From NCBI GenBank assembly GCA_030867875.1, contig JAOWCC010001634.1, positions 132,098,807 to 132,162,806 of the forward strand: a stretch of DNA of 64,000 nucleotides, given 5' to 3'. The stretch comes from Actinernus sp. WN-2022 (Eukaryota > Cnidaria > Anthozoa > Actiniaria > Actinernidae). Positions 31,185-43,284 of the stretch are shown here, piece after piece (position 1 is the first letter of the stretch; the number at the start of each line of letters is the position of its first letter). A program made the position numbers and the translations under genes. The notes beneath the pieces were generated by a model. It ran no database searches. It was not told the origin of the DNA and saw nothing but the letters and a program-made list of their open reading frames with translations.

Positions 31185-33270
31185 ATAATAAACAAAATGG
31201 TGTGAAGTTGGTGTTTTGGCAGAAAGTTCAATATTTTTACTGCCTAAATCCTTTGATACAATACAATATTTTTTATTAACGTGGTCAGAAACACTTTGCT
31301 ATATGAAGGATGCTCCCGAGGGAGCAATCCAGCTATTTTACAGGTTTGCCACAACAACAACAAAATTAGATAAAATGTGTTTTGTGATAATTGGATAGTC
31401 AAAATAGTTTATATACAACTCTAAAAATAAAGCTAAATGTTTTGGAATAACTATCATTAAAACTATAAAAGATAAAATATTCTAGAGTGATTAATATTAT
31501 ACTAATATCAAAGACAACGGTTGAGAGCACAATAAAAAAAGTATATATAATTTTTTAGAAATCTAATCCAGTATAAAAATCTAGTTTTGTTAGATTCTTT
31601 TCAAAACATTGTAGTTATCTAGCTTTCTGCATAAAAATTGGTGACCCACCCCCCTTTTGCACCAGCCCCGACACATATAATTAATGACCGGTCCCTAAAA
31701 AATTGGAATCGTCAAAAGCTACAAAGTATACATGCACTTTCTTACCAGACCATGATTTCTACAAAAAAATAGTTAGCAAAAAAGTGAGTGAACTTTTGCA
31801 CAGATAAAGTAATGTTGCACTCAATTTCAACTCACCTAATTCTGGGAATTGCTCCGATCTTGGTCTAATTCACTCCAATTTTGAAGGTTTGCAGCACATG
31901 ATCCAGGCCGCCATCTTTGCTGTCCACAACATGTTCTCAATCTTACCATATAAAATCGCACTTCCTTCGTTAAAATTCCGAATATAAACAAGTTCAAACC
32001 AACTACTGGACCAGTCTTAAACTTATAGCAAATTCTTAGGATAGCAAACGATGGAACACGACTAGAATTTTAACAATTTATTAACACCACGAAATCGATC
32101 TGTTTCTTCGAGGAATCACATTTTATGAAGCCTCGTTCTGATGACCATTGACCTTGCGCTTCAGCGCAATCGAGGGACTGCAACCTAATGTCCCAAATTT
32201 CTGGTTTTGAGACAGCCGTGCTTACTACATACACGTCACAGGCCACTAGTCTCCAGGCCCCAAAAACCACATGTTCTGGTTCTCAACTTTGAAAGGCCGT
32301 AATTGGGGGGGGGGGGGGGGCGTATTTCCGGCTAGTCTCGCGCGTATGCAACCTGAATTAGGAACCATATTATGCAAAGGTTTATTATTTTCGTGTATAT
32401 ATATTTACTCCAAGATACAATAAATGATTGTAATTGTTACACTTTTATCCACGAGTTCTTTATTAAGGTTCTATGTTTGAAAGAGTTCGGTAAAATGGAA
32501 ATTACAAATACCACTAATCAATATCGATCGTAACTTACGTGTATTGAAATCAGAATTTCCTTTTAAAAGTCGTTACCGCAAAGCATACGTCTACACAATG
32601 GAGCTTCGACATGCATGATCACTTGCACGTTACTCTATTGAAAATAATTTAAAAACAAATTATCGTTCAGTTAATCGGTCTTTGCTAATGGCACACTATG
32701 AAAACAGTTTAGAGGTTTGTCCGTTTCTAAATGCCATTTAGCCTCTAAATGCCTCATTACTAAGTATGCGTACGTATGTCTATCGCGTGGGAGGCGAGGG
32801 ATCAAACCCAGGCCAGAATAAGACTTAATTAGATTCCTAAAATAACTATGCAGAATCAGTATGCCTTCAAATCAGCAATCTCTCCCTTCAGGTGCAAACT
32901 CTTAGACTTTCACACCTTCATAGATGAGGCCGTTAAAGTGCATAAGAACTCAGTTATTGGATTTAAAGGTCAACGTGAAAAACAAAATGACCGACATAGG
33001 AAAAAAATATTAAAAGTTTCGCTTATCAAGGAATCAAATTTCGTAGCGTCATTTAAGTCACAAGCCAAATCTAGTTCCACCTTTGTCCTGTCATGACTTA
33101 ATTCATGTTCAACTCATTAGCATAATGTGACTTTATCTGACGTAAACTGGTTGAACAAGATTTAAATCACGTGCACTTTACGTGAACCCAAATGATTCTG
33201 GCTAGGGCTCATAAGCACTTGAAATCGCCCTCAAGTTTATCTCATTTCCCCTGTTCTATTTCTAAATTAT
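31185..33270. other. No gene recognised
   Basis: No protein-like frame of note. An 82-codon plus-strand frame at 32848-33096 is Lys/Ser-rich and unrecognised. A G16 run lies at 32305-32320. Confidence 0.45.
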
Positions 33271-33686
33271 GAGCCAGTAGTGGCCAATATCGCTACGCGC
33301 TGAGATCCGCCAAGCACGATCTCCTTGTTGTACCTACGACACACCGGAAGACGTTTGGTGATCGTGCTTTTGCTAGGGCCGGCCCCATCCTATGGAACTC
33401 CCTCCCACAGCAGATCCGCAGCGCATCTAGTATAGATTGTTTTAAAAGTCGCCTTAAGACATACTTGTTCAAGAATGCTTATATTACATAGTGTCGCTTC
33501 CGTAACTGCTTTAACTACTGGTCTGGTCGTTTTTGATTTATACATTCTTACAAGTTTTACCTTCTGCAGTAGTATTAGTATAGTAATTTATTACTTTATT
33601 TTAGAATTTTGTTAGTATTTTATAGTTATATTATTATAGTATTTACCATTAGTATTTTTTAGTATATATATATATATATATATATA

Positions 33687-33840
33687 CAGTCAATGCCAAA
33701 AAGGTTGTCCAGCAGAACATAATATAATACTATAATATCCATTGTTTTGGGCTATTGTCTAGACCAAGACAATATGCCAAAACAATGGATATTAAAGTAT
33801 TATATTATGTTCTGCTGGACAACCTTTTTGGCATTGACTG
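33687..33840. mobile_element. 154-bp palindromic Tc1/mariner-like MITE
   Basis: CAGTCAATGCCAAAAAGGTT opens the element and its reverse complement closes it; the arms of about 64 bases match almost completely, leaving a loop of about 25 bases. TA lies on both sides. TA target and CAGT ends suit the Tc1/mariner superfamily. No transposase. Confidence 0.8.
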
Positions 33841-33853
33841 TATATATTATATA

Positions 33854-33917
33854 CAGTCAATGCCAAAAATGTTGTCCAGCAGAACATAATATAATACTTT
33901 AATATCCATTGTTTTGG

Positions 33918-33919
<2 letters not shown>
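33854..33919. mobile_element. Partial second copy of the mariner-like MITE
   Basis: The left arm of the adjacent element is repeated (CAGTCAATGCCAAAAATGTT onward) for about 66 bases and then breaks into an AT microsatellite. It retains only one arm. One base differs near the start. Confidence 0.75.
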
Positions 33920-33953
<34 letters not shown>

Positions 33954-34208
33954 AACGATTTTAACAACGCTTTAGAATATTTATAGTTTTAGCGCTATAT
34001 AAATACTACAATTATTATAATTATAATATATTGAAACGGTATGCTTAGATCAGGAACAATATTGAAACAATATTCTTGAATTCTTAATTGGCTGTGGGAC
34101 ACCATTTAGAATCAAGGTATATTAAGCTTAACTTCCTAGTCTTGTTTGTCACTATAGCCGTGTTCAGCCCACTGACTTACTTTTTCCAAAGTTTACTTCA
34201 GTCAAAAT

Positions 34209-37200
34209 ATGGCCAGTGCTACTGTCCACCAGGTACATGTATCACAGATCCTGCTTTTCGTTGTGGTTATTGTGGTTTCTACCGCTTGCCTTGTGAATGG
34301 CACCAAGTCAGAAATAGAAGATTCCACTGAGCTCGAACTTGAAAATCGAGCCTTAAAGTCCGACCGCAGCCATGCCTATTTGCTAAAACTGATCAGAAAT
34401 CTTCAGGCAAAGTAAGTATAATGTATTTTTTTAAATGAAATTCCCTTGTTCAAAGATGACATTGAAGGTACATTTTTTCCCGCAGAGTCAAGCTACTTGC
34501 GCTGAAGCAGTACGTTTCGCACAGAGGTAAATACTCTCTTATCCTTTATCTTCGTTAAGTTTCAAGTAGTGAGGTAACGAGGATATGTGCTTGGTAAATT
34601 AGTATTCTGCTCTTTATACTCTTGGATACTAACGAGACACTGACGAGAAAGTAGCTCAAACCAATGACTTGCCTGTCGTTGGCGTAGGCGGTTTTGTAAA
34701 TTTAAAGGAGAACCGTTAAATAAATCGAATTTTACCTCCATCGAATAAACCTGGGATCGGATGCCGAAGAGAAATACTTTGGAATATCCTGCTTTATATA
34801 TCGTTTGGTAAAAGTGCTAGAGATAAAGTGCATTATTGATCTGAGCTTCTTCTAGCAATCTTGGGTTTATAATTAATTCAATATATTTCTAATGCGGTAA
34901 AGATCTGATCCACTCAAATCTTTGCCAACCTTCATCATGATAGTCTTCGGCGTTTTCTTAAAGTAAACATGTAACGCAAAGTTTTGTATTTGGTCAGAAC
35001 AAATTTTATTTTCTTGGAGTTGATAGTCCCCTTATCAGACATACTCTGCTTTATTTTTATATTAATTTTGTCATGTTGTTTGTAAAACGTTTAAAAGTAA
35101 ATGGCCAATGAACATGTTGATAGACAACATTATACTGTTCAGCACACTAGTTAAGACACCAATCTTTTTACTGTATGTGTTTCCTTTTTCAATTGTTACT
35201 AGAAGTTTGATGAAAAGGGGTTGTGGAATTTAAAATTGTATCATGCATGATTCGTGAATAGCATTTTGCTATAGTTGTAATGAATAGTGTTGTGTTGCAT
35301 AACTTTACTCTCAGTTCCTGTCTCGAGTGGTCAAGCTTGAACGGTGCACAAATTCCGCTTACGTTTAATGCCAAACAACAACTCTTTGTTTAAGCTATCT
35401 TAGTACGATACATTACCCTGAACTTGGACAACCATTGACATCATTTCTCATTCAATCTGTCAACTATATATCTGCAATTGTCATGCTCTGATTGAGTGCT
35501 CTTCAACATTGTTTTCTTAAAATATTCAAATGATACAGAGTGCTAAATTTTATACAAGAGACGTACTGGCGCTGTCAATCAATCTTGGGATGATACCTCT
35601 GAATGATCAAATCAGTATCTGAGTTGCAATATATACTTTCAGAGCATTTTTGTTGGGTGTTTCTCAAAATACACCATCGCACACACTGTATGAAAAGGAA
35701 GGAATACGGGCCACGATACTAGCCGATTCGTACCCGTATTCTTAAAGAATACGAGAGTTTCCGGACATATCGGGTTCCAAACACGTTAAGTGTCATCCAA
35801 GTGTCATATCAGTATACGCCTTGATTCGGTCTTTTTCCCTATCAGGGAAAATACGGGTCTTGACACGTCGTTGAAACTCGCCGTGTCATAATCCGTAAAT
35901 GTCGTGATTTCTAGCAATATTCGGAGTATCCTCTAGAATCCCATAGCACGACTCAAAATCGCGCGCTGATTGGCTAACGAAGCGTTTAATATTTTGTGGA
36001 ATTCAACGGGTTGAAAAGCTGTATTCAACGATGTACAGGAAGCCCGCGCGTAAATATTTTGTTAATTTTTATTATCGTGAACAGAGACACAAATCATGTT
36101 AAAATTACAGTAGTCAAAGAACGTGAAAATTATATATCTTTTATTTCGTTTTTCACGAGAAATGATATGTTTTGGCCCTCGACTGAACAAAAGTGACTCT
36201 AGGAGACTAGCTAATCCGAGGAATCGACAAAAACAACTGCAGCAAAAAGGTGTGATTTGGACAGGGGCTTCGTGGATTTGCTGATTTAATTCATGTAATA
36301 TTCACACAGAGAAGCTAAATGACTGAAAACAGTAAAAACAGGACGAAAAGCACGGCTACAGAACGGTACTCAAATCGTGGTATAAGGATTTTTTTGGAAA
36401 CGAGTGGACTGAACACAAGTATTAAACATTCAACAGTTTAAAAACAGGCTTATTTATTGTGAGACAGAAATTGAGCATTAACATTTGGTACTGCATTTGC
36501 TTATAAAGTAAGGAACGCTGGCTTAATACTTACAAGTTTATGCGTATACTTGTGCAGCAGCTCTTCGGTTTGTCAGGTTCAGTTTAGATTTTCGCTTATC
36601 CGAGTTATCGACAACTGGTTTCAATTTACAGACACGGGTCGAATTAAGATCACCGGAGTTATTAAGCTCGATCGGGAGAGGTTAGTATTTGGATGGGTGA
36701 CAGCCTTAGAATGAATGCCTTCGTCTCTCGGTGTCGTTGCATTGGTATTAACATCTAAAGAATACCTAAAGAATATTACTTAAATATGATTTAACCAAAG
36801 GAAGGAAACGAAAAACAATTTCCTTTTGTTGAACGAACCAAGAGGCTTATTCACAGTAGCGCATGCGCTTGTTTGCCTGTTGTTTGTTTCCTCATGTATT
36901 TTGTCGTAAACAAAGTAAGAATAGCCAACAAATACAATAACTTTTCAGTACGTTTGTCTTCCAACACCTTCTTCTTAAATATATATACGAATATAGTTCA
37001 ATAATTTTATTTTTTATTTTTAGCTTTTCAACGGTGATGATAAAATAGGCTAACACAGCTCCTATAACTTCATTTTCCCATACTTATCTCCATCAGAGAA
37101 CGTGGCTCCATTTGCATTTTAGTTACTCGAGATGTCCCATACAAATATATTTGTTAATCTCACAACTGTTATTAAGTCGTATCATTCTTTTCATCTGCTT

Positions 37201-39019
37201 TTAATTTATGAATAAACTTGTTGTTGTTCCATAGATTGTGATATTTATACATTGGATTTGTTCAGTAATACATTGAATTCTTTTTCCCAGGCACGAATGG
37301 TAGAGATGGTCGCGATGGTCGTGATGGATCAGCTGGACGTCAAGGTAACTCGGCTTTCTTATAGAAAATGTGGAAACATTTACAACCAGCTCTTATCTGA
37401 AGAATACCGTACATAAAATCCCTCCCTCGGTTTTCGTCTTTTTACATTGAATTGACTTAAAGAATATTTATGATCGTCATGTTTCAAGCTTGAATGGAAT
37501 ACTAGTAATGCTGCGGAGAGAGCGAAGCGAGCGGAGCAGCAATTAATAATTTGGACAAAATCTCGCAACGGTTCATTGCGTTAATTCGCTGTTTCGAATA
37601 CAATCCCTTGCGTGGCCAACCACAATGCGCTCCTCCCCTCCCCACTGAAGGACATTTGTTGCAGCCAATGATGCGTTACTGAAGGGCAAGATCCGCGCGT
37701 CATTGATAGACCATAATTACTGTCTGGGTTATATGCTTGATTGTTTGTATTCTCCAACATTTCATCTTCCTTCTTAATTCAGGAAATACTGGTACCATAA
37801 TAGCTTCCTTTGGGGAGGGGAGCAGCAATCCTTTGACGGGTTTATGTTCTTCTCATTCCTTCCAGCTTGGCATCTGGAGGAGTGCGATTTGCGCAAATTC
37901 GCAAGTGCTTTGTCGTACGCTGTACTTCAGGATAATTCTGATCGTCTATTTACTACAGTTATTTTTACTACAGTTCCTTCAATGCTCCTTGTTAGTCTTG
38001 TGTTTTGACGTGAAGTTTACTAAAACAGCAAGTTTAACCCACAAAGCGATACATATATATATACATCTGTATATTAAAATACCACACATATATTATTTAA
38101 ATGTCCATTGGTTATTCCTCATTGTTACAGGCAGACCAGGAGGACGTGGAAGGCCTGGTACCGCAGGCCGCCCAGGAGAGAGAGGGACTAAAGGACCAAG
38201 TGGAGCCTCTAAAGGGGGAACACAGTATACACGCTGGGGAAAAACTACGTGCCCAAGCAGTGCTTCTCTTGTCTACAAAGGTTAGAAGTAACTTGAAGGT
38301 AATAAAGTGTCCTCGAGGAAGCGCTATGTAAGGCCATACGTGAGGCACGATTAGAATGAATTATTTCTCTATGGGATACTGAAAACTATATATCCGTTTT
38401 ACAATATAAAATGAACTGTATTATGCAAACTAAATAACTTTGTTGCCTTTTAATAGAGAATTAGAAAAAAAAAAAAAAAAAATGTCAACCAATGCTTTCC
38501 TCTTATGAAACATCGAAACTAAACACCAACTTTATTCGTAAAGGTCGGATGGGAGGAGAACATTTCACTCACCAAGGCGGTGGAGTAAACTACTTGTGTC
38601 TCACTGAACAACCCAAATACGGTTATTACAAGAAAGGTTTCCAAACCTCTGGTCGCGTGTATGGTACTGAGTACGAGGTGAACACTGTCAACCCGTTCGG
38701 CAATAAACTCCACGATCACGAAGCCCCCTGTGCAGTGTGTTACGTCAAGGCACGTGGAACTAAACTGATGATACCCGCGACTAACGTGTGTCCCGCGGGA
38801 TGGACCCGCGAGTACCATGGCTACCTGATGACGGCTTTTTTCGGCCACGCGCATCCGGCTGATTACGTTTGTGTTGACGCACATGCTGAAGCTGTTCCAC
38901 GTAGCGCACATAACCACAACGGCGCCCTTCTTTACGTTGTGGAGGGAACGTGTGGATCATTGCCATGTGGTCCATATTTCAACGCTCGAGAGCTGACATG
39001 CGTAGTCTGCACTAAGTGA
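34209..39019 (+). CDS. Collagen-like secreted protein (short-chain collagen C4-like), copy 2, complete
   Basis: Five exons: 34209-34411, 34486-34526, 37291-37344, 38131-38280 and 38544-39019. Four introns start GT and end AG and the phases agree, giving 307 codons and a stop. Exon 1 encodes a signal peptide (hydrophobic ILLFVVVIVVSTACLVNG, residues about 14-31) and a charged helical segment. Exon 2 continues the helix. Exon 3 is six Gly-X-Y triplets (GTNGRDGRDGRDG), exon 4 more triplets and the start of the C-terminal domain. Exon 5 holds the rest, with HFTHQGGGVNYLC, HDHEAPCAVCYV, GTCGSLPCGPYFNAREL and CVVCTK. Ten cysteines lie in exons 4-5. The helix before the triple helix may drive trimer formation; the protein should be secreted to the extracellular matrix. 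The collagen stretch is very short for a collagen. The start ATG is the one preceding the signal peptide. Copy 1 lies at 6.0-6.9 kb. Confidence 0.88.
34527..37290. other. Long second intron of the collagen-like gene
   Basis: 2.76 kb, GTAAAT donor and TTTTTCCCAG acceptor. It contains a 5S rRNA-like fragment (36646-36711) but no recognisable coding sequence. Small frames inside show no domain. Confidence 0.65.
36646..36711 (+). repeat. 5S rRNA-derived fragment
   Basis: GGTTAGTATTTGGATGGGTG at about 36681 and the preceding AGATCACCGGAGTTATTAAG closely follow the middle and 3' half of eukaryotic 5S rRNA, covering the internal polymerase III control region. The expected 5' third (GTCTACGGCCATACC-like) is not visible and the 3' end diverges after GACAGCC. 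It is therefore a degenerate pseudogene or the head of a 5S-derived SINE rather than a working rRNA gene. Confidence 0.65.
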
Positions 39020-39274
39020 AATAGTGACTATGCAATTTAACGTTAAAAATGAGCCTGTACTTGGACCGTGTGAAGTTCAACCGACAACGTCTTACTTTCA
39101 TGTGTTCTCTCTTTAGTGTCACACCACTTGTATAACATACAAAGCAAGAAATACATCAAATTCAGAAAAGGTTCATGTATATTTTGGGCCAATAACGATA
39201 ACCATAATAAATTTAGTTTATTTAACGTAATACCTTACAAATTCGTTGAATGTCTAGTCTAACACACTAATTAT

Positions 39275-39280
39275 AATAAA
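39275..39280 (+). terminator. Candidate polyadenylation signal
   Basis: The first AATAAA after the stop of the complete collagen-like gene, about 255 bases downstream. Others follow in this AT-rich stretch, so the site used is uncertain. Confidence 0.3.
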
Positions 39281-39429
39281 TAAGCTACGAATAAAAGATG
39301 TGTAAGTTATAATAACATATGAGGATAAATTATATGAAAGAGTAAAATATGTACAATAATCTAAAAACTAAGTGTTGATCATTGATGTATATCTATAATA
39401 ATTATGCATAATAAAACTGTTCTTATAAA

Positions 39430-40345
39430 TCTGTTCGTTTTACACATTAGAAGTTTGAACTGACACTTGTTTCGTAAAGTCCTTGTACTACTATTTAAAG
39501 GTGGAAGCATGCAGTCATTGACAATTGTGTTAAACAAACCGCTCGTCATGGCTGCTCTACGGTCATACAGTCGTGCGATTTAAGGTTTCTAATGCTTCTC
39601 TATAAAACAAATCGGGGGAAAGGATGCGCAGCGCGCTCGCTTCTACAGCCTTTCTAGCACATCAGAAAGATACTGCGGCAAAGCATCGTGGTATACTTAA
39701 CATGCGTACTCAATAACTGGACGAATGCAAGTTATATTAAAAGGATAAAGGGCTTTGGAAGGTACTTTATCGCGATTCAGCTACCTGAGGAAGTACAAGC
39801 GCGTTGAGACCTTTCCACAAATCACTGACACATGAGCGTTCCACTGTAGTGAGGTCATCAGATATAGTAAGACCGTTGTCTCAGCTTTACAGATGAGACA
39901 ACATCAATGTTATTATCATGAATGACAATGGGCTCGAGCGCATTACAAGACATTTGGTTTCATTTGATTTAAACCTGTCAGCCTGAGTCTTTCTGGTCAG
40001 TTCATCGGCATATTTCTGCATGACACTTGACTTATTCTAAGTAACGAACTCCGCAATGGTGGTGTCGTCCACGTACCTCCAGAGATCAACGCCATTAATT
40101 ATTATTACTAACAACCAGGGGCCTAATTTGGTCCCTTGTGGCACGCCTGCCGTGATGGCCCCCACTCTGAATAACAATCGTTACTCAGCTTAGCTCTCTG
40201 CCTGCGGCACATTAGGAAGTCCAAACTCCAACATACAATGGCTCTTAGAATGTTATAGTTAGATAGTTTTTCAGTCAGTATGCGATGGCCGATTAGGTCA
40301 AAGGCTTTTCGAAAATCGAAGAGCACCTCCATTCCCATCAGTACA
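39430..40345 (-). pseudogene. LINE reverse transcriptase fragment (CR1/Jockey-like)
   Basis: Minus-strand translation from about 40345 gives VLFDFRKAFDLIGHRILTEK, a typical RT block with catalytic Asp in FDFRKAFD, then RQRAKLSNDCYSEWG, a broken GVPQGTKLGP block and LWRYVDDTTIAEFVT (YVDD at about 40066). Past that, scattered frames to about 39430 match the C-terminal part (KAVEASALRILSP). Multiple stops and shifts make it a pseudogene. Antisense to the neighbouring collagen-like gene and just behind its 3' end. Confidence 0.8.
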
Positions 40346-40894
40346 TTTCATCCAAGAGTGAATCATGCTACAAGAATAACACTGTTGGAAGAAGTTAAAA
40401 TGTAATAAAACCCTACAAATCAAACCACCATATTACAAAAGTATACATGACACTTTATTTACAGCTAAGAGGTGCACCATCACAAGCTCCTTAGGAGAGG
40501 AATCGCTCACTTAATTAATTCATAAAATGACAATATAAACTAACTAAAACCTAGACTTTCTCAAAGTCCTTCCGCTTAGCCCCCCGCACAAAGGACTTTT
40601 CCCACTTGCAGCGCGCCAAATGTATCGGTTGATTTTTCAACCGGAGGCGTGGCTTATGACGTACTAAGATTTGCTCAATCACAAAGCGTCAATTCTTCAG
40701 GCATTGTATGTTGACGTGTCAAGTCAGTCGACTGTGGATGTGCATGGTATTTACAATTTGATTGTACTCAGAAAGAGTTTGTCAAAGGCGCGAAATGTAA
40801 GCTACGCCCCTGAAACGTGTTTTCGCGCCAAAACATAATCCCCCGATTCAATTTCCTGCACGTGAAACAAGTTGAACTCGACTCTCGCTTCGAT

Positions 40895-40926
40895 TTAGTT
40901 AGACTTGGAGCAAGTCTAACTAAAAC
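40895..40926. repeat. Perfect 13-bp hairpin
   Basis: TTAGTTAGACTTG, a 3-base loop GAG, then CAAGTCTAACTAA. Isolated, with no adjacent gene; the strong stem and short loop would form a tight RNA hairpin if transcribed. Confidence 0.6.
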
Positions 40927-41599
40927 CCTACCCTGCATGAACCATAAAAAATCCTAACCGGTCAGTAAACAAGATATTATCCACCTAGAGCTAGGATTCT
41001 CAAGAAAATAGTTAGGCAAATGTGGTAACCACTACACAACCATCGTCACACAATTGATGTCAAATTATTAAATTTTAAATCCACTGGTAATCTATGTAGT
41101 TTTAGCCAATCAGAAGTAGTGAACCATTCCTCTCTTTAGGAACTTTCGGCACCATCTAGGATGAAATACTTCATTCCATAAAGATAAAACAACGAAGCTG
41201 GGCTCTAAGACACAATTGTCACTTTTTTATTCGATCCAATTCCGAGAGCCAGTTGGCAATGATTCAACATTGATAAGCTTAGAATACCGTTCAAAATATC
41301 ATGTTTTCCCGTTAAAGTTATTGTCAACGAGCTAACGAATTTTAAAAAGTACCTTTCTTTTGTCGTAATTTGCTTGTTTCTGACTCCTTCATGAGCTGCG
41401 AATTCCAATTGTTATGAATCCCCTTCAGTTTTAACTAGTGGATGCGCGCAAGCTGAGAAACGATTTATTGGATGGAGGAAATCGTGTCAATCGCTCGCTC
41501 GCTCGCTCACTCACTAGGGTGTAAACTAATCGATATCATCGAACTTCTCATGTGATGCCTCAATTTTCAACTGATATTTGCACATGTACATGCCTAACA

Positions 41600-42190
41600 T
41601 ACTCGCGCCAGGTCCCCAAGTCCACATGGCTAAAATACTCGCACCAGATCCACATCGCCGGTTCTTTGTGAGTTACTTGTTCTGGCTTGCTGTATAGAAT
41701 GTATGACCTTCCCTATACTGACCATTCTTACGTTTCGGTACGAAGATCGACATGTGGTCTTCAAACATAGAAATATTTTTAACTTTAAAACGAAGAATCT
41801 CATTGATACGAAAAAGGCCTGAATACCCAACAAGAATAATAAATAGAAAACGTATAGAGGCAAGCGATGCATTAGTCATGTTATTCAGCAAGTCTGAATT
41901 GTGTCCAGAGATCACTGAGGCTGTTTAGGGCTAACTTGTCTTGACAGCTTTCTGCGCGACCCTTTCATGACGATGCATGCACGCCTAGGTGAAGGGAGAC
42001 CAGCAATGCGATGACCCCACCGGAACCTGTAAACTGCCGATTCGATAACCGAGACCGAGTGACCTTGAATCCCAAGCTGTATCTACCAAATGGGTAAGAT
42101 AAAAAGCTATCGAGATTAAGGCAGCGCGGGAATTACTGCAACTCTAACCTTGGAAAAAGCCCACTGTCTCCAGCGCCTATCTAATCGCAA
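41600..42190 (-). pseudogene. Tyrosine recombinase fragment (DIRS/Crypton type)
   Basis: The minus strand carries, in changing frames, pieces of a tyrosine recombinase: SVSVIESAVYRFRWGHRIAG (core-binding-like helices), then ASIRFLFIILVGYSGLFRIN and EILRFKVKNISMFEDHM, where FRINE holds the expected first catalytic Arg, followed by VPKRKNGQYREG. The HxxR and tyrosine motifs further on are not visible. At least three frame breaks. Such enzymes occur in DIRS retrotransposons and Cryptons; the fragment is too short to choose. Confidence 0.7.
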
Positions 42191-43284
42191 AGGAAAAAGC
42201 AAAAGTTACAGTCTGAAACGAATCAATAAAACATACAAATTATATAAATGATAACGTAACTAGGTACCGCCTGCTCGTCTGAGGCGCCATATTAAAAGTA
42301 TAAATAAATACCATATATGATATACATATACTAGAAGTAATCATAGAGTATCAAAGTGCGTTCGACATATTTATTTGTATGAGAACTAACGCCTCTCGGG
42401 TTTCAATTGTTTCCTCGACATTTGTAATACCACTCCAATTTGTTTGATCATTAAGTACATAGGAATTAGTATAGAACACAATCAACCCTATTCAGATGTG
42501 TATAAACTGCATCCCAGTTTTCATGACCAAGGCTGTCTCCATAATACTGACTAAGTGTCGGTGATTACACTCCAGTGTAGAACATAAAATATATATGCAT
42601 GTGTGTAAACTACACCTTTAGAGGATTCAAATGCTTCTTCTAGTGAGACCAAGGCTGGCTGCAGAATATTGAGTGTCCATTGTTATTGCAGAATAATTTC
42701 TGATCATATTAGGGTACACAGCAATAAAGAGTACTTTAAATTTTCCTCACCTTGTTTTGATATTTAAGTTCCTTGACATATCCAAGTGTGGTTATACCCT
42801 GAATGCAGTGTTAATTTGTATAAACACGATGAAACCACCACGATGCACACGTGTGTAGTATTTAAAAAAGCTTCTTCACAAGTCACACTGAAATATTCAT
42901 ATCCATGTATTTCTCTTCAGGTATGATTTATAGCATCTTGATCATTTGCAGTTTTGGTATCGGCAAAGCGAACAGCACAATTCAACGCAGCGAGCAAGCC
43001 AACAACATATTTTACGATCGCAGATTCACTCGAGTTCAGCACAAATAAATAATTATGGCCGAGTTGAATGTTCAAGGTACAAAACAGACCATTATTGAAC
43101 TTTGTCAGTCCTCCAGATGTACTACACACTTTCCTCAGGCTTTGCTCGATTGTACTTGCGAATCTTTGAAACATCATTGCATTGGATTGCCGGAAAATAA
43201 GGCAAGAAACTTACCGATCGCGAGCAAAACAGAAACCATACGAGCGGCCATTTTGATGAATGCCAGCATCGTGTACGTGTGGTT
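42191..43284. other. No confident gene
   Basis: An 86-codon minus-strand frame at 42917-43177 (start MMFQRFASTIEQSLRKVCST) is protein-like but unrecognised. Otherwise AT-rich sequence without structure. Confidence 0.4.

Larger units (their letters stand above)
33280..34020 (+). pseudogene. L2/CR1-like LINE C-terminus and 3' tail, with an insertion
   Basis: The plus strand encodes the last part of a LINE polyprotein: LRSAKHDLLVVPTTHRKTFG, DRAFARAGPILWNSLP and SRLKTYLFKNAYIT, then a stop near 33490. The 3' tail runs to GCGCTATATAAATACTAC near 33992 and a decaying ATTATA tract, as in L2-type LINEs. It is interrupted between about 33662 and 33950 by an AT microsatellite holding a small TIR element and a partial second copy. 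It sits directly upstream of the collagen-like gene and could supply part of its promoter region. Confidence 0.75.

Noticed and set aside
36646..36711. Functional 5S rRNA gene
   Set aside because: The 5' third is not recognisable and several positions differ from the conserved core.
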